Below are positions 50,022 to 59,559 of a stretch of DNA of 64,000 nt, piece by piece. A model generated the notes under the pieces. That model was given only the letters and a program-made list of their open reading frames with translations, did no database searches and was not told where the DNA came from. The number at the start of each line of letters is the position of its first letter. Position 1 is the first letter of the stretch. Both the position numbers and the translations under genes were made by a program. This DNA is from Microtetraspora sp. NBRC 16547 (lineage in GTDB: Bacteria > Actinomycetota > Actinomycetes > Streptosporangiales > Streptosporangiaceae), in contig NZ_BSSE01000026.1 of the NCBI RefSeq assembly GCF_030268965.1, positions 1 to 64,000 on the forward strand, in the 5' to 3' direction.

Positions 50022-51839
50022 ATGTGCGGAATCGTCGCTTACGTCGGGTCGAAGGACGCGGCCCCCATCCTGCTCGAAGGACTCCAGCGACTGGAGTACC
50101 GCGGCTACGACTCCGCGGGCCTCGCCGTGGTCAACGGCAAGTCGCTGAAGATGCGCAAGGTCAAGGGTCGCGTGGCCGACCTGGCGGAGGCCGTACCGGC
50201 CCGGTTCAAGGGCGCGTGCGGCATCGGGCACACACGATGGGCCACGCACGGCGTGCCGAGCGACGTCAACGCGCACCCGCACCTGGACCACGAGCAGCGG
50301 ATCGCCGTCGTGCACAACGGGATCATCGAGAACGCCGACGCGCTGCGGCAGCGTCTCGAAGGCGAGGGTGTCACCTTCGAGAGCGAGACCGACACCGAGG
50401 TCCTCTGCCACCTGATCGCGCGGACCGTCAAGGAGACCGACTCCCTGGACGACGCCGTCCGCAGGGCGCTGAAGAGCATCGTCGGCACGTACGGCATCGC
50501 CGTCATCGACGCGCAGCGGCCCGGAGAGATCGTGGTGGCCCGCAACGGCAGCCCGATCGTCCTCGGCCTCGGCGAGAAGGAGATGTTCGCCGCCTCCGAC
50601 GTCGCCGCGCTGGTCCGCTACACCCGGCAGGTCGTCCACCTGGAGGACGGCGAGCTGGCGGTGCTGCGGGCCGACGGCTTCCACACGTTCACCAGCGACG
50701 CGAGGGAGACCGCGAAGGAGCCCTTCACGGTCGACTGGGACACCGGCCACTACGACAACGGCGGCTACGAGCACTACCTGCTTAAGGAGATCTCCGAGCA
50801 GCCCGAGACGGTGGCCCGCACGCTGCGCGGCCGCATCGACGACCGCTTCCACATCGCCCACCTCGGCGGGCTCAACATGGACGCCAGGGAGACCCGGTCG
50901 TTCCGCCGCGTGAAGATCATCGGTTGCGGCTCCGCGTACTACTCCGGGCAGATCGGGGCCCAGCTCATCGAGGAGCTGGCCCGCATCCCCGCGGACGCCG
51001 AGCCCGCCTCCGAGTTCCGGTACCGCAACCCGGTCGTCGAGCCGGACACGCTCTACGTCGCGATCAGCCAGTCGGGGGAGACCTACGACACGCTCGCCGC
51101 CGTCCAGGAGCTCAAGCGCAAGGGCGGCCGGGTGCTGGGCATCGTCAACACGGTCGGCAGCGCGATCGCGCGCGAGTGCGACGGCGGTCTCTACCTCCAC
51201 GCGGGGCCCGAGGTGTCGGTGGCCTCGACGAAGGCGTTCACCTCGACCGCGGTGTCCTTCGCGCTGCTCGCCCTGCACCTGGCGCGGGTACGCGACCTCT
51301 CCCCGGCGGACGGCCGGCGCATCTGCGAGGGCCTGCGCCGGCTGCCCGAGCAGATCGAGCAGATCCTCAAGCTGGACGAGCACATCAAGACGCTCGCCGA
51401 GAAGTACGCCCAGTCGCCCAGCATGATGTTCGTCGGCCGGGTCCGGGGCTATCCGGTGGCGCGTGAGGGCGCGCAGAAGCTCAAGGAGATCTCTTACGTC
51501 CACGCCGAGGCGTATCCCGCGAGCGAGCTCAAGCACGGTCCCCTGGCCCTGATCAGCGAAGAGCTGCCGACCGTGGCGATCGTCCCCGACGACGAGCTGC
51601 TCGACAAGAACCTGACCACGCTGGGTGAGATCCGGGCGCGCAGCGGGCGCATCCTGATGATCGGTCACCGGACCGCGGAGGCGGCCGACGACTGCGTCGT
51701 GGTGCCCAAGAACGAGACCGAGCTGGACCCGATCCTGCTGACGATCCCGCTTCAGCTCTTCGCGTACCACGCCGCGGTCGCCCTCGGCCGCGACGTCGAC
51801 CGGCCGCGCAACCTCGCCAAGAGCGTCACGGTCGAGTAG
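50022..51839 (+). CDS. glmS: glucosamine-6-phosphate synthase
   Basis: A 605-residue glutamine--fructose-6-phosphate aminotransferase. MCGIVAYVGSKDAAPILLEG begins the glutaminase domain with Cys2 as nucleophile (after Met removal), and GIGHTRWATHGVP is conserved. Two SIS domains follow (IIGCGSAYYSGQIGAQLIEE, then AISQSGETYDTLAAVQE). The C-terminus reads DRPRNLAKSVTVE, as required for sugar transfer. It makes glucosamine 6-phosphate for peptidoglycan. A strong 17-bp hairpin lies downstream. Confidence 0.98.
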   Translation: MCGIVAYVGSKDAAPILLEGLQRLEYRGYDSAGLAVVNGKSLKMRKVKGRVADLAEAVPARFKGACGIGHTRWATHGVPSDVNAHPHLDHEQRIAVVHNGIIENADALRQRLEGEGVTFESETDTEVLCHLIARTVKETDSLDDAVRRALKSIVGTYGIAVIDAQRPGEIVVARNGSPIVLGLGEKEMFAASDVAALVRYTRQVVHLEDGELAVLRADGFHTFTSDARETAKEPFTVDWDTGHYDNGGYEHYLLKEISEQPETVARTLRGRIDDRFHIAHLGGLNMDARETRSFRRVKIIGCGSAYYSGQIGAQLIEELARIPADAEPASEFRYRNPVVEPDTLYVAISQSGETYDTLAAVQELKRKGGRVLGIVNTVGSAIARECDGGLYLHAGPEVSVASTKAFTSTAVSFALLALHLARVRDLSPADGRRICEGLRRLPEQIEQILKLDEHIKTLAEKYAQSPSMMFVGRVRGYPVAREGAQKLKEISYVHAEAYPASELKHGPLALISEELPTVAIVPDDELLDKNLTTLGEIRARSGRILMIGHRTAEAADDCVVVPKNETELDPILLTIPLQLFAYHAAVALGRDVDRPRNLAKSVTVE

Positions 51840-51875
51840 GCGCCCGGCCGAGGCGGCGCGTGACAAAGTGTGCGG

Positions 51876-51915
51876 GTACGGCTCCCGCCCCCATCTCCGG
51901 GGGTGGGAGCCGTAC
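51876..51915. terminator. convergent hairpin after glmS
   Basis: Arms of 17 bp (left GTACGGCTCCCGCCCCC) with one mismatch and a 6-base loop. It sits between the convergent glmS and fmdA genes and probably serves both. Confidence 0.8.
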
Positions 51916-51968
51916 GCGTCAGGAGATCGGACGGGCCGAGGCCGGGCGAGCCGCGCCCGGGTGGAGGG

Positions 51969-53222
51969 TCAGGACGTCACGGCGCACTGCCCGCGGTCCT
52001 TCCTGACCGGTCCCTCGGCGGTCGGCCGCACGTCGAAGTCGAAGATCTCGGTCGGCAGGTAGAGGGTGCAGCACGCGTTCGGGATGTCGACGATCCCGCT
52101 GATCCGTCCCTCGATGGGAGCCGACCCGAGGAGCAGGTAGGCCTGCTCGCCCGTGTAACCCCATGTCTTCAGGTACTCGATCGCGTTCAGGCACGCCCTG
52201 CGGTAGGCGACCGTCGCGTCGAGGTAGTGGTTGGTGTCCGTCTCATGGTCGACCGAGATCCCGATGAACGAGAGGAACTCGGAGTACCGCGGCTCGACGT
52301 TGCCCGGCATGAAGATCGGGTTGGTGGTGACCCCGTACTTCGCCATGCCGCCCTTGATGAGATCGACGTGGAGATCGATGAAGCCGCCCATCTCGACCGC
52401 GCCGCAGAAGGTGATCTCGCCGTCGCCCTGGCTGAAGTGCAGGTCGCCGACGGAGAAGTTGGCGCCCTTGACGTAGACGGGGAAGAAGACCCGCGACCCC
52501 CGCGTGAAGTTCTTGATGTCCTGGTTGCCGCCGTGCTCGCGCGGCGGGACGGTGCGCGCGCCCTCACGGGCGATCCGCTCGGCCAGGTCGCCGGTCGCCG
52601 TTCCCGTGACCGCATTGTTCGGCTCCGGCGGGTTGGCCAGCGGCGGGACCCGGCCGGCGTCGGTGTCGATGAGCGCCCGCTCCCGCCGGTTCCAGCTCGT
52701 GAGCAGCTCGGCCGACGGCGCGGTGGCGAACAGGCCGGGATGGGTGATCCCGGTGTACCGCACGCCGGGCAGGTGCCGGGACGTCGCGTGGATGCCGTGG
52801 AAGTCCCAGATCGCCTTGTACGCGTCCGGGTAGTAGTCGGTCAGGAAGCCACCGCCGTTCGCCTTCGCGAAGACACCGGTGTACCCCCAGCCCTGCCCGG
52901 GGACGTCGCCGGTCCGCTCCGGGTACGGGATCGGGCCGATGTCGAGGATGTCGACGATCAGGAGGTCGCCGGGTTCGGCCCCCTCGACGCCGAAGGGCCC
53001 GCTCAGCATGTGCACCTTCGTCAGGTCGACGTCCCGCACGTCGTTGGCTGAGTCGTTGTTGCCGACCTGGCAGTCGGTCCAGTCCCGGCACTCGACGCGG
53101 AACTCGTCCCCGGGCCGCACCGTGGCGACCGCCGGGATGTCGGGGTGCCAGCGGTTGTGCCCGGGCACGTCCTGTTCCCGCATGGGCTTCGACTGGTCGA
53201 TGCTGAACACGACTTTCGGCAT
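51969..53222 (-). CDS. fmdA: formamidase
   Basis: A 417-residue acetamidase/formamidase-family protein. It opens MPKVVFSIDQSKPMREQDVP, GHNRWHPDIPAVA, typical of FmdA. Conserved segments include DCQVGNNDSANDVRDVDLTK, VHMLSGPFGVEGAEPGDLL and QGDGEITFCGAVEMGGF. It hydrolyses formamide to formate and ammonia. It is the last gene of a minus-strand operon after fmdB and amiS. ATG 53222 follows GAAGGAGGAC on the minus strand. Confidence 0.95.
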   Translation of the reverse strand: MPKVVFSIDQSKPMREQDVPGHNRWHPDIPAVATVRPGDEFRVECRDWTDCQVGNNDSANDVRDVDLTKVHMLSGPFGVEGAEPGDLLIVDILDIGPIPYPERTGDVPGQGWGYTGVFAKANGGGFLTDYYPDAYKAIWDFHGIHATSRHLPGVRYTGITHPGLFATAPSAELLTSWNRRERALIDTDAGRVPPLANPPEPNNAVTGTATGDLAERIAREGARTVPPREHGGNQDIKNFTRGSRVFFPVYVKGANFSVGDLHFSQGDGEITFCGAVEMGGFIDLHVDLIKGGMAKYGVTTNPIFMPGNVEPRYSEFLSFIGISVDHETDTNHYLDATVAYRRACLNAIEYLKTWGYTGEQAYLLLGSAPIEGRISGIVDIPNACCTLYLPTEIFDFDVRPTAEGPVRKDRGQCAVTS

Positions 53223-53293
53223 GAGATGTCCTCCTTCTCGATCGGCCGGTGTCGGCCGGTTGCCGGCGTGCGGCGGGGCGGCGGGGCGACGGG

Positions 53294-53905
53294 TCACTCC
53301 GCGGGCCGGGCTGTGCGCCCGCGCGTGAGCGGCCACAACGCGGCGAACACGACCACGCCGAACGCGGCGAGGATGATCGCGACGAGGTTCTGGTTCCAGC
53401 TCTTCCAGAAACCGGTGAGGGTGAGATAGGCGGGGACCGCGCCGGTGACCCATCCCTCGATCGCCGTCACCCAGCCCACATACGCCGTGAGATGGTCGCG
53501 TTTGAGGCCGAGCAGCAAGAAGAAAAGGAACCACAGGAACGACCAGTAGAGCCAGATGGCGCCGAACGGCGCGTCCTTCAGGATCTGGAAGTTCGCGTAC
53601 GAATAACCCAGCGCCATGATGGCGACGAACAATGAGAAATACCCGACGCCGGTGGTGTCGAACCCTCCGAGGGTCCCGATTCCCACATAAAGATAGGTGA
53701 ACGCGAACAGGTACAACCCCGACGCCGAGAGAATGGTGCTCGCCCCGCCGCCCGCGCCGATGATCAGGACGGTGGGCGTGACAACCTGGAGCGCCCCGAC
53801 GAAGAGGTTGAAGAGGGCGGCCGCTCGCGCGTCGACCAGCCCCAGCAGCATCAGGCCGTTCATGAACAGCACCGCGCCGACGTAGAGAAGTCCGACATCT
53901 CCCAT
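53294..53905 (-). CDS. amiS: AmiS/UreI-family amide transporter
   Basis: A 203-residue protein with six to seven helices. It opens MGDVGLLYVGAVLFMNGLMLLG and contains GLYLFAFTYLYVGIGTL, GVGYFSLFVAIMALGYSYANF and WLYWSFLWFLFFLLLGLKRD, all typical of AmiS/UreI channels for short amides or urea. It would carry formamide or similar amides to the FmdA enzyme encoded 70 bp downstream. Confidence 0.94.
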   Translation of the reverse strand: MGDVGLLYVGAVLFMNGLMLLGLVDARAAALFNLFVGALQVVTPTVLIIGAGGGASTILSASGLYLFAFTYLYVGIGTLGGFDTTGVGYFSLFVAIMALGYSYANFQILKDAPFGAIWLYWSFLWFLFFLLLGLKRDHLTAYVGWVTAIEGWVTGAVPAYLTLTGFWKSWNQNLVAIILAAFGVVVFAALWPLTRGRTARPAE

Positions 53906-53960
53906 CGGGACGCACCTCCTGGCGCCGGTGGCGGACGGCCGGCGCGTGTGGCGGACGCGC

Positions 53961-54026
53961 GGCCCCCGACCGGCCCCCGACCGGCCCCCGACCGGCCCCC
54001 GACCGACTCGCGACCGACTCGCGATC
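53961..54026. repeat. 11-bp tandem repeat between fmdB and amiS
   Basis: Four exact copies of GGCCCCCGACC (53961-54004), followed by two copies of a GACTCGCGACC-type variant. They lie in the 143-bp gap between two genes of the same operon. Confidence 0.85.
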
Positions 54027-54048
54027 GGCTCCGGCCCAGATCGGGGGA

Positions 54049-54333
54049 TCAGGGCCGGGGAAGGTGGGCCGGCGCCGGGTGCGGTGGGCGCGCCGCCGCC
54101 GGTCCCGTCCCGCCGCGCGGCGCACGGACGACCTCGGGCGCCTCCCTGCTCCGCTCCTCCCCGGCCAGCCCGGCGGCCAGCGCCGGATGCACCCGCCGCA
54201 GGTTCGGCCCCGAGAAGCGGCGCCGCGCGGGCCCCTCGCAGGCGGAGCAGGCGCCGGTCTCCGGCGCGGTCCCCATCGGCAGGGACACGTCGAACGGCCC
54301 GCAGTCCGGGCAGAGATATTCATAAATCGCCAT
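54049..54333 (-). CDS. fmdB: FmdB-family zinc ribbon protein
   Basis: A 94-residue protein with the FmdB start MAIYEYLCPDCGPFDVSLPMG. A second Cys pair (CSACEGPARRRFSG) forms a zinc ribbon with CPDC. The remainder is a Pro/Ala-rich tail. ATG 54333 has GAGGTG upstream. FmdB proteins accompany formamidase genes and are thought to regulate them. It is the first gene of the fmdB-amiS-fmdA operon. Confidence 0.92.
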   Translation of the reverse strand: MAIYEYLCPDCGPFDVSLPMGTAPETGACSACEGPARRRFSGPNLRRVHPALAAGLAGEERSREAPEVVRAPRGGTGPAAARPPHPAPAHLPRP

Positions 54334-54695
54334 GGGCACCTCTAACCGGCCGGACGGCCCCTCACCCGAGCGTGGCCATACACACCCAGACAACCCGCAA
54401 AAATAGTTACCTGTCAAGATAAATCAACTGATCATGTAATACGTTGTCGAGTGGTGATTTTTGGGGTCAATAATTGTTGAACGTTCCGGAAGGTGAGATG
54501 GCCGGAGAAATGCCACTCCTTTCCTTTTATTGATGTTCTCCTTTGTGAGACTTGCCGATCTCCGTGTTGAGAATCACCCGTCCGGTCAGCCTCCGGCCGT
54601 CCGTCGCAGGGTTGGCCGGATAGCGGCATTTCATCACTTACTGTGACGAGTCGTACGCTTGCCGTACCGGGGACTCTCGCAGGAGGGGGACCGAT
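54334..54695. other. AT-rich intergenic region with divergent promoters
   Basis: About 360 bp, clearly AT-richer than its surroundings (for example ACGTTGTCGAGTGGTGATTT and TTCCTTTTATTGATGTTCTC). It must hold the fmdB promoter (minus strand) and the promoter of the TctC-like gene (plus strand). TGTCAA near 54413 reads TTGACA on the minus strand, a candidate -35 element. No gene is visible. Confidence 0.5.
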
Positions 54696-55655
54696 TTGCG
54701 GCGCCGCGCGTTTCTTGCTCTGGGGCTGGGCCTGCTTCCTCTGTCGGCCGGATGCGGAACGAACCGGCCGCGGACTGGCCCCCCGATCTCGCTGGTCGTC
54801 CCCACGCAGGCGGGGGCGCAGGGCGGCCCCTTCGCCAGGGAGCTGAAGACCCTCATCGAACGTCAGCGGCTGGCCGGGAAGGTCGAGATCCGGACCCGAT
54901 CGGGCGACGCGGGAGCGCGGGCGCTGGCCCGGTTCGCCGCCGGGAGGGACTACGACGACCTCATGGTCGCCGGCCCCGCTCTCGTCGCCATCGCCGCGAG
55001 GAACGGCCTCGGCGGCCTCATCGAGCGGACCTCCCCGCTGGCCCGGTTCGCCGGGGAGTGGGTGGTCTTGGTCACCGGGCCGCACTCCCGCTTCCGCACG
55101 TTCGACGACCTGGCCGCGGCCCTGATCCGCGACCCGTCCCGGCTGCGGCTCGCCGGGCGGGACACGGGCGGCCCCGACCACGTGCTCTACGGCCTGACCG
55201 CGCAGGGGCTCGGGATCCACCCCCGCAGCCTCAACTACGTGGCGCTCCCCGACCTCTCGCAGGTGCTCGCCGCGACGCTCGACGGCAGCGCCGTCGCCGG
55301 GCTCGGCGGCCGGAGGGAGCTGGCGGCCGACATCCGGGCCGGTCGGGTGCGGCCGCTGGCCGTCTCGTCGCTGGAGCGCCTGGACGGTGTGGACGCGCCG
55401 ACCCTGAAGGAGTCCGGCGTGCGCCTGCACTACGCCCACTGGACCGGGCTCCTCGGCCCGGGCCGGCTGGGCGGGCAGGAGCGGGAGCGGCTGCTCGACC
55501 TGTGCCGCGCCGTCTCCGACCTGCCCGGATGGGCGGAGGTATGCCGCGGCAACGGCTGGGCGCCGATGTTCCTGGACGGCGACGACTTCCGCCAGTGGCT
55601 GGGCACCGAGGCGCGCCGCACCAAAGTCGTTCTCGGCGAGCTCGGCCTGCTCTGA
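54696..55655 (+). CDS. TctC-like binding lipoprotein
   Basis: A 319-residue protein starting TTG 54696, after AGGAGGGGGACC. The signal peptide and lipobox read LRRRAFLALGLGLLPLSAGCG (Cys20 or so). The mature part is of the tripartite tricarboxylate (Bug/TctC) type: GPPISLVVPTQAGAQGGPFA, then KVEIRTRSGDAGARALARF, and a closing GGQERERLLDLCRAVSD region. Genes for the TctA and TctB membrane subunits are not adjacent, so it may be an orphan sensor or work with distant transporters. Confidence 0.8.
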   Translation: MRRRAFLALGLGLLPLSAGCGTNRPRTGPPISLVVPTQAGAQGGPFARELKTLIERQRLAGKVEIRTRSGDAGARALARFAAGRDYDDLMVAGPALVAIAARNGLGGLIERTSPLARFAGEWVVLVTGPHSRFRTFDDLAAALIRDPSRLRLAGRDTGGPDHVLYGLTAQGLGIHPRSLNYVALPDLSQVLAATLDGSAVAGLGGRRELAADIRAGRVRPLAVSSLERLDGVDAPTLKESGVRLHYAHWTGLLGPGRLGGQERERLLDLCRAVSDLPGWAEVCRGNGWAPMFLDGDDFRQWLGTEARRTKVVLGELGLL

Positions 55656-55837
55656 CGGCCTCTGCTCGGAGGCTGCTCTGAGACCTGCTCGGAGGCTGCT
55701 CGGAGGGCTGGTCCGAGGGCTGCTCCCGGCCGCCCGCCGATCGCCCGGGAGGCGTTATCCGGCACCGACACCCCCCGGATCGGCACAATTTGTTGTGGTG
55801 GTTGCGCCGACCGGCACTAGATGTAGGATCCTCCACT

Positions 55838-56050
55838 GTTGCTGGTTCACCCCGTGCCCGGGGTGAGGCAAGAGGGAACCCGGTGCGATTCCGGGACTGC
55901 CCCGCAGCGGTGAGCGGGAACGACCGCCGTCAATTTGAGCACTGGGCCGACCGTCGGCCCGGGAAGCGACGGCCAGTAGGACCGGCGCGCGAGCCGTACC
56001 CCGGCCCGTGCGGCGCCATGCCCGCGAGTCCGAAGACCTGCCGGCGACGT
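55838..56050 (+). promoter_or_regulatory. cobalamin (AdoCbl) riboswitch
   Basis: The conserved series of cobalamin riboswitch elements appears in order: GTTGCTGGTT at 55838, AAGAGGGAACCCGG, CCGGGACTGCCCCGCAGCGG (central core), GAACGACC, GAGCACTGGG, GGGAAGCGACGGCCAGTAGG and the B12 box region GCGAGTCCGAAGACCTGCCG. It ends about 155 bp before the nrdA start. It should reduce nrdAB expression when adenosylcobalamin is present. Confidence 0.95.
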
Positions 56051-56206
56051 GCGCGCGGACCTGACGTCCGCGTGTGTTGTGCCGGGCCTCGAGGGAGGGC
56101 TCGCCGACGAGCGACGCGCCGTCCGTGGCGCGAGCCTGCCCGCTCCGACGCGTACGCCCGCCTTCCGAGGCCCCTGACGGGGTTCCGATTCGGAAGGGGA
56201 GATCAC

Positions 56207-58522
56207 GTGACACTGGCCACGATCGCGGATGCGGGGGCCGAGGCCCGGTGGGCGGCGATCGAGGAGGCGGCGGCGCGGGTCGTCACCGACCCGGAGAACT
56301 CGAAGGCCGCCGCCCGGCTGCTGGCCGGGCTGATCGCCGACGAGGCGGCCGAGCACGGCGTGACCGGCTCGTCCGGCTTCTCCCGCTCGGTGGCCGCGAC
56401 CCACGAAGCGGGCCTGGTCCACGACGAGCTGGCCGCGTTCGTCGCGCGGCACGCCGACGAGCTGGACGCGCTGGTCGACCACTCGGCGGACGAGCGGTTC
56501 GAGTACTTCGGGCTGCGCACGGTCTACGACCGCTATCTGCTGCGGCACCCGGTCACCCGCAAGGTCCTGGAGCGCCCGCAGCACTTCTTCCTGCGCGTCG
56601 CGTGCGGGCTGGCCTACCCCTCAGCAGGCGGGGCGGGGGTCGCCGAGGCGGCCGAGCTCTACCGGCTGATGTCGACCCTGTCGTACCTGCCGAGCTCGCC
56701 GACGCTGTTCAACTCGGGGGCGCGCCGCCCGCAGCTCTCGTCGTGCTTCCTGCTCGACTCGCCGCGCGACGAGCTGGAGAGCATCTACGAGCGGTACGGC
56801 CAGGTGGCCAGGCTGTCCAAGTACGCGGGCGGCATCGGCGTCTCCTGGACCCGGATCCGGTCCCGCGGCTCGCTGATCCGGGGCACCAACGGCCACTCCA
56901 ACGGGATCGTGCCGTGGCTGCGCACGCTCGACTCTTCCGTGGCGGCGGTGAACCAGGGCGGGCGGCGCAAGGGCGCGGCCTGCGTCTACCTGGAGACCTG
57001 GCACGCGGACATCGAGGAGTTCCTGGAGCTGCGGGACAACACCGGTGAGGACGCCCGCCGCACGCACAACCTCAACCTGGCCAACTGGGTGCCGGACGAG
57101 TTCATGCGCCGGGTCGAGGCCGACGCCATGTGGTCGCTGTTCGACCCCAAGGAGGTCCCGGAGCTGACCGACCTGTGGGGAGAGGCGTTCGACGCCGCCT
57201 ACCGCGCCGCCGAGGACGAGGGCCGGTACGTCCGGCGGATCCCGGCCCGCACGCTCTACGGGCGCATGATGCGCACCCTCGCCCAGACCGGCAACGGCTG
57301 GATGACCTTCAAGGACGCCGCCAACCGGACCTCCAACCAGACGGCCCTGCCGCACAACGTCATCCACCTGTCCAACCTGTGCACGGAGATCCTGGAGGTG
57401 ACGAACGACGCCGAGACCGCCGTGTGCAACCTCGGCTCGGTCAACCTCGCCGCGCATCTCGCCGAGCAGGGCCACCGCTCTCATCCCCGTGACGTCGACT
57501 GGGCCCGGCTCCGCGCCACGGTCCGCACCGCCGTACGGTTCCTGGACCGGACGATCGACCTGGGGTTCTACCCGACGCCCGAGGCCGAGGCGGCCAACCG
57601 GAAGTGGCGGCCCATCGGGCTCGGGGTGATGGGCCTCGCGGACGTGTTCTTCGCGCTGCGGCTGCCGTTCGACTCGCCCGAGGCGCTCGCCCTGTCGACC
57701 CGGATCGCCGAGGAGATCGCCCTCGCGGCGTACGGGACGTCCTCCGACCTCGCGGTGGAGCGCGGACGGCACCCCTCCTACGACGACACCCGCGCCGCGC
57801 GGGGCGTGCTGCACCCCGACCACTACGCCGACCGCGCGGACGGGGACGCCGGGGCGGCCGGGGAGCGCTCCGAACGGCGCGAGGAATGGGCGGCCCTGCG
57901 CGAGAAGATCGCCAGGACCGGGCTGCGCAACTCCCTGATGATCGCGATCGCGCCGACGGCCACCATCGCGTCGATCGCCGGATGCTACGAGTGCATCGAG
58001 CCCCAGGTCTCCAACGTGTTCAAGCGGGAAACCCTTTCGGGCGAGTTCCTCCAGGTCAACCGGTACCTCGTCGCCGACCTGCAGACCCTCGGGCTGTGGA
58101 CCCAGGAGATGCGCGACGCCATCAAGCGGGCCGACGGCTCGATCCAGGACATCCCCGGCATCCCCGACGAGCTGCGCGCGCTCTACCGGACGGCCTGGGA
58201 GCTGCCCCAGAAGGCGCTCATCGACCTCGCCGCCGCGCGCCAGGCGTACATCGACCAGGCGCAGTCGCTCAACCTCTTCATGGCGACGCCCACGATCGGC
58301 AAGCTCTCGTCGATGTACGCGTACGCCTGGCGGTCCGGCCTGAAGACCACCTACTACCTGCGGTCCCGCCCGGCGACCAGGATCAGCCAGACCACCGTGC
58401 CGACCACTGGGCCGACCATAGTGCCCACCACTGGGCCCGCCGCCGTGCCGATGGCCGTGGCCGACCCGGAGGCGGTGGCCTGCTCCCTGGAGAACCCCGA
58501 GATCTGCGAAGCCTGCCAGTAG
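56207..58522 (+). CDS. nrdA: class I ribonucleotide reductase, large subunit
   Basis: A 771-residue alpha subunit. GTG 56207 follows AAGGGGAGATCAC. A short N-terminus without an ATP-cone precedes the barrel. SSCFLLDSPRDELESIY contains an active-site Cys. NLCTEILEVTNDAETAVCNL has the radical Cys and Glu region. TATIASIAGCYECIEPQVSNVF carries conserved residues near the end, and the tail CSLENPEICEACQ provides the redox Cys pair. A PTTGPTIVPTTGP repeat lies before that tail. It reduces ribonucleotides with NrdB. The riboswitch upstream indicates that it is a B12-independent enzyme turned on when cobalamin is low. Confidence 0.95.
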   Translation: MTLATIADAGAEARWAAIEEAAARVVTDPENSKAAARLLAGLIADEAAEHGVTGSSGFSRSVAATHEAGLVHDELAAFVARHADELDALVDHSADERFEYFGLRTVYDRYLLRHPVTRKVLERPQHFFLRVACGLAYPSAGGAGVAEAAELYRLMSTLSYLPSSPTLFNSGARRPQLSSCFLLDSPRDELESIYERYGQVARLSKYAGGIGVSWTRIRSRGSLIRGTNGHSNGIVPWLRTLDSSVAAVNQGGRRKGAACVYLETWHADIEEFLELRDNTGEDARRTHNLNLANWVPDEFMRRVEADAMWSLFDPKEVPELTDLWGEAFDAAYRAAEDEGRYVRRIPARTLYGRMMRTLAQTGNGWMTFKDAANRTSNQTALPHNVIHLSNLCTEILEVTNDAETAVCNLGSVNLAAHLAEQGHRSHPRDVDWARLRATVRTAVRFLDRTIDLGFYPTPEAEAANRKWRPIGLGVMGLADVFFALRLPFDSPEALALSTRIAEEIALAAYGTSSDLAVERGRHPSYDDTRAARGVLHPDHYADRADGDAGAAGERSERREEWAALREKIARTGLRNSLMIAIAPTATIASIAGCYECIEPQVSNVFKRETLSGEFLQVNRYLVADLQTLGLWTQEMRDAIKRADGSIQDIPGIPDELRALYRTAWELPQKALIDLAAARQAYIDQAQSLNLFMATPTIGKLSSMYAYAWRSGLKTTYYLRSRPATRISQTTVPTTGPTIVPTTGPAAVPMAVADPEAVACSLENPEICEACQ

Positions 58523-58557
58523 TCGCCCACACAGCCGCACCTACGCCAGAAAGCGTG

Positions 58558-59559
58558 ATGACGATGTTGCTCGACCCCGGCATGGACCTGACCCTGCGGC
58601 CCATGCGCTACCCCGACTTCTACGAGAGGTACCGCGCCGCGATCAGGAACACGTGGACGGTGGAGGAGGTGGACCTCCACTCCGACCTGGCCGACCTGGT
58701 GAAGCTGGACGCGGGGGAGCGGCACCTGATCAACCGGCTCGTCGCGTTCTTCGCCACGGGGGACTCGATCGTGGCCAACAACCTCGTGCTCAACCTCTAC
58801 CAGCACATCAACGCGCCGGAGGCGCGGCTCTACCTCAGCAGGCAACTGTTCGAGGAGGCCGTGCACGTGCAGTTCTACCTGACGCTGCTCGACACCTACC
58901 TGCCCGACCCCGACGAGCGCGCCAAGGCGTTCGCGGCGGTCGAGCACATCCCCTCGATCCGCGACAAGGCCGAGTTCTGCTTCCGGTGGATCGGCTCCAT
59001 CAACGATCTGACCCGGCTGGAGACCAGGGACGACCGGCGCCGCTTCCTGCTGAACCTGATCTGCTTCGCCGCGTGCATCGAGGGACTGTTCTTCTACGGC
59101 GCGTTCGCGTACGTCTACTGGCTGCGCTCCCGCGGCCTGCTCGGCGGGCTGGCCACCGGGACGAACTGGGTGTTTCGCGACGAGTCCATGCACATGGAGT
59201 TCGCCTTCAGCGTCGTGGACACGGTCCGGGCCGAGGAGCCCGGCCTGTTCGACGAGGAGCTCGGCGCCCAGATCACCCGCATGATCGAGGAGGCCGTCGC
59301 CGCCGAGCTCGCCTTCGCCCACGACCTGTGCGGCGACGGCCTGCGCGGGATGAGCGCCGACAGCATGCGCCAGTACCTGGAGTACGTGGCCGACCGGCGG
59401 CTCGCCCGGCTCGGCCTGCCCGTCCGGTACGGCACCGCCAACCCGTTCGCCTTCATGGAGCTCCAGGACGTGCAGGAGCTGGCCAACTTCTTCGAGCGGA
59501 GGGTCTCGGCCTACCAGGTGGCCGTGGAGGGCGACGTCAGCCTGGACGAGGCGTTCTGA
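58558..59559 (+). CDS. nrdB: class I ribonucleotide reductase, small subunit
   Basis: A 333-residue beta subunit. Diiron ligands fit Asp69 (FATGDSIVAN), Glu100 and His103 (FEEAVHVQFY), Glu175 (CIEGLFFYG), Glu209 and His212 (RDESMHMEF). Tyr107, four residues after His103, is the expected radical Tyr, so it is a Tyr-type (Ia/Ib) and not a Phe-type (Ic) subunit. nrdI is absent nearby, which favours class Ia. I chose ATG 58558; a GTG at 58555 is also possible. It follows nrdA by 35 bp and shares the riboswitch. The stop codon is the first base triplet of a 16-bp tandem repeat. Confidence 0.95.
   Translation: MTMLLDPGMDLTLRPMRYPDFYERYRAAIRNTWTVEEVDLHSDLADLVKLDAGERHLINRLVAFFATGDSIVANNLVLNLYQHINAPEARLYLSRQLFEEAVHVQFYLTLLDTYLPDPDERAKAFAAVEHIPSIRDKAEFCFRWIGSINDLTRLETRDDRRRFLLNLICFAACIEGLFFYGAFAYVYWLRSRGLLGGLATGTNWVFRDESMHMEFAFSVVDTVRAEEPGLFDEELGAQITRMIEEAVAAELAFAHDLCGDGLRGMSADSMRQYLEYVADRRLARLGLPVRYGTANPFAFMELQDVQELANFFERRVSAYQVAVEGDVSLDEAF

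Noticed and set aside
55790-56206. N-terminal extension of nrdA
   Set aside because: The open frame runs through the cobalamin riboswitch. GTG 56207 has a strong ribosome binding site and starts at the expected position.
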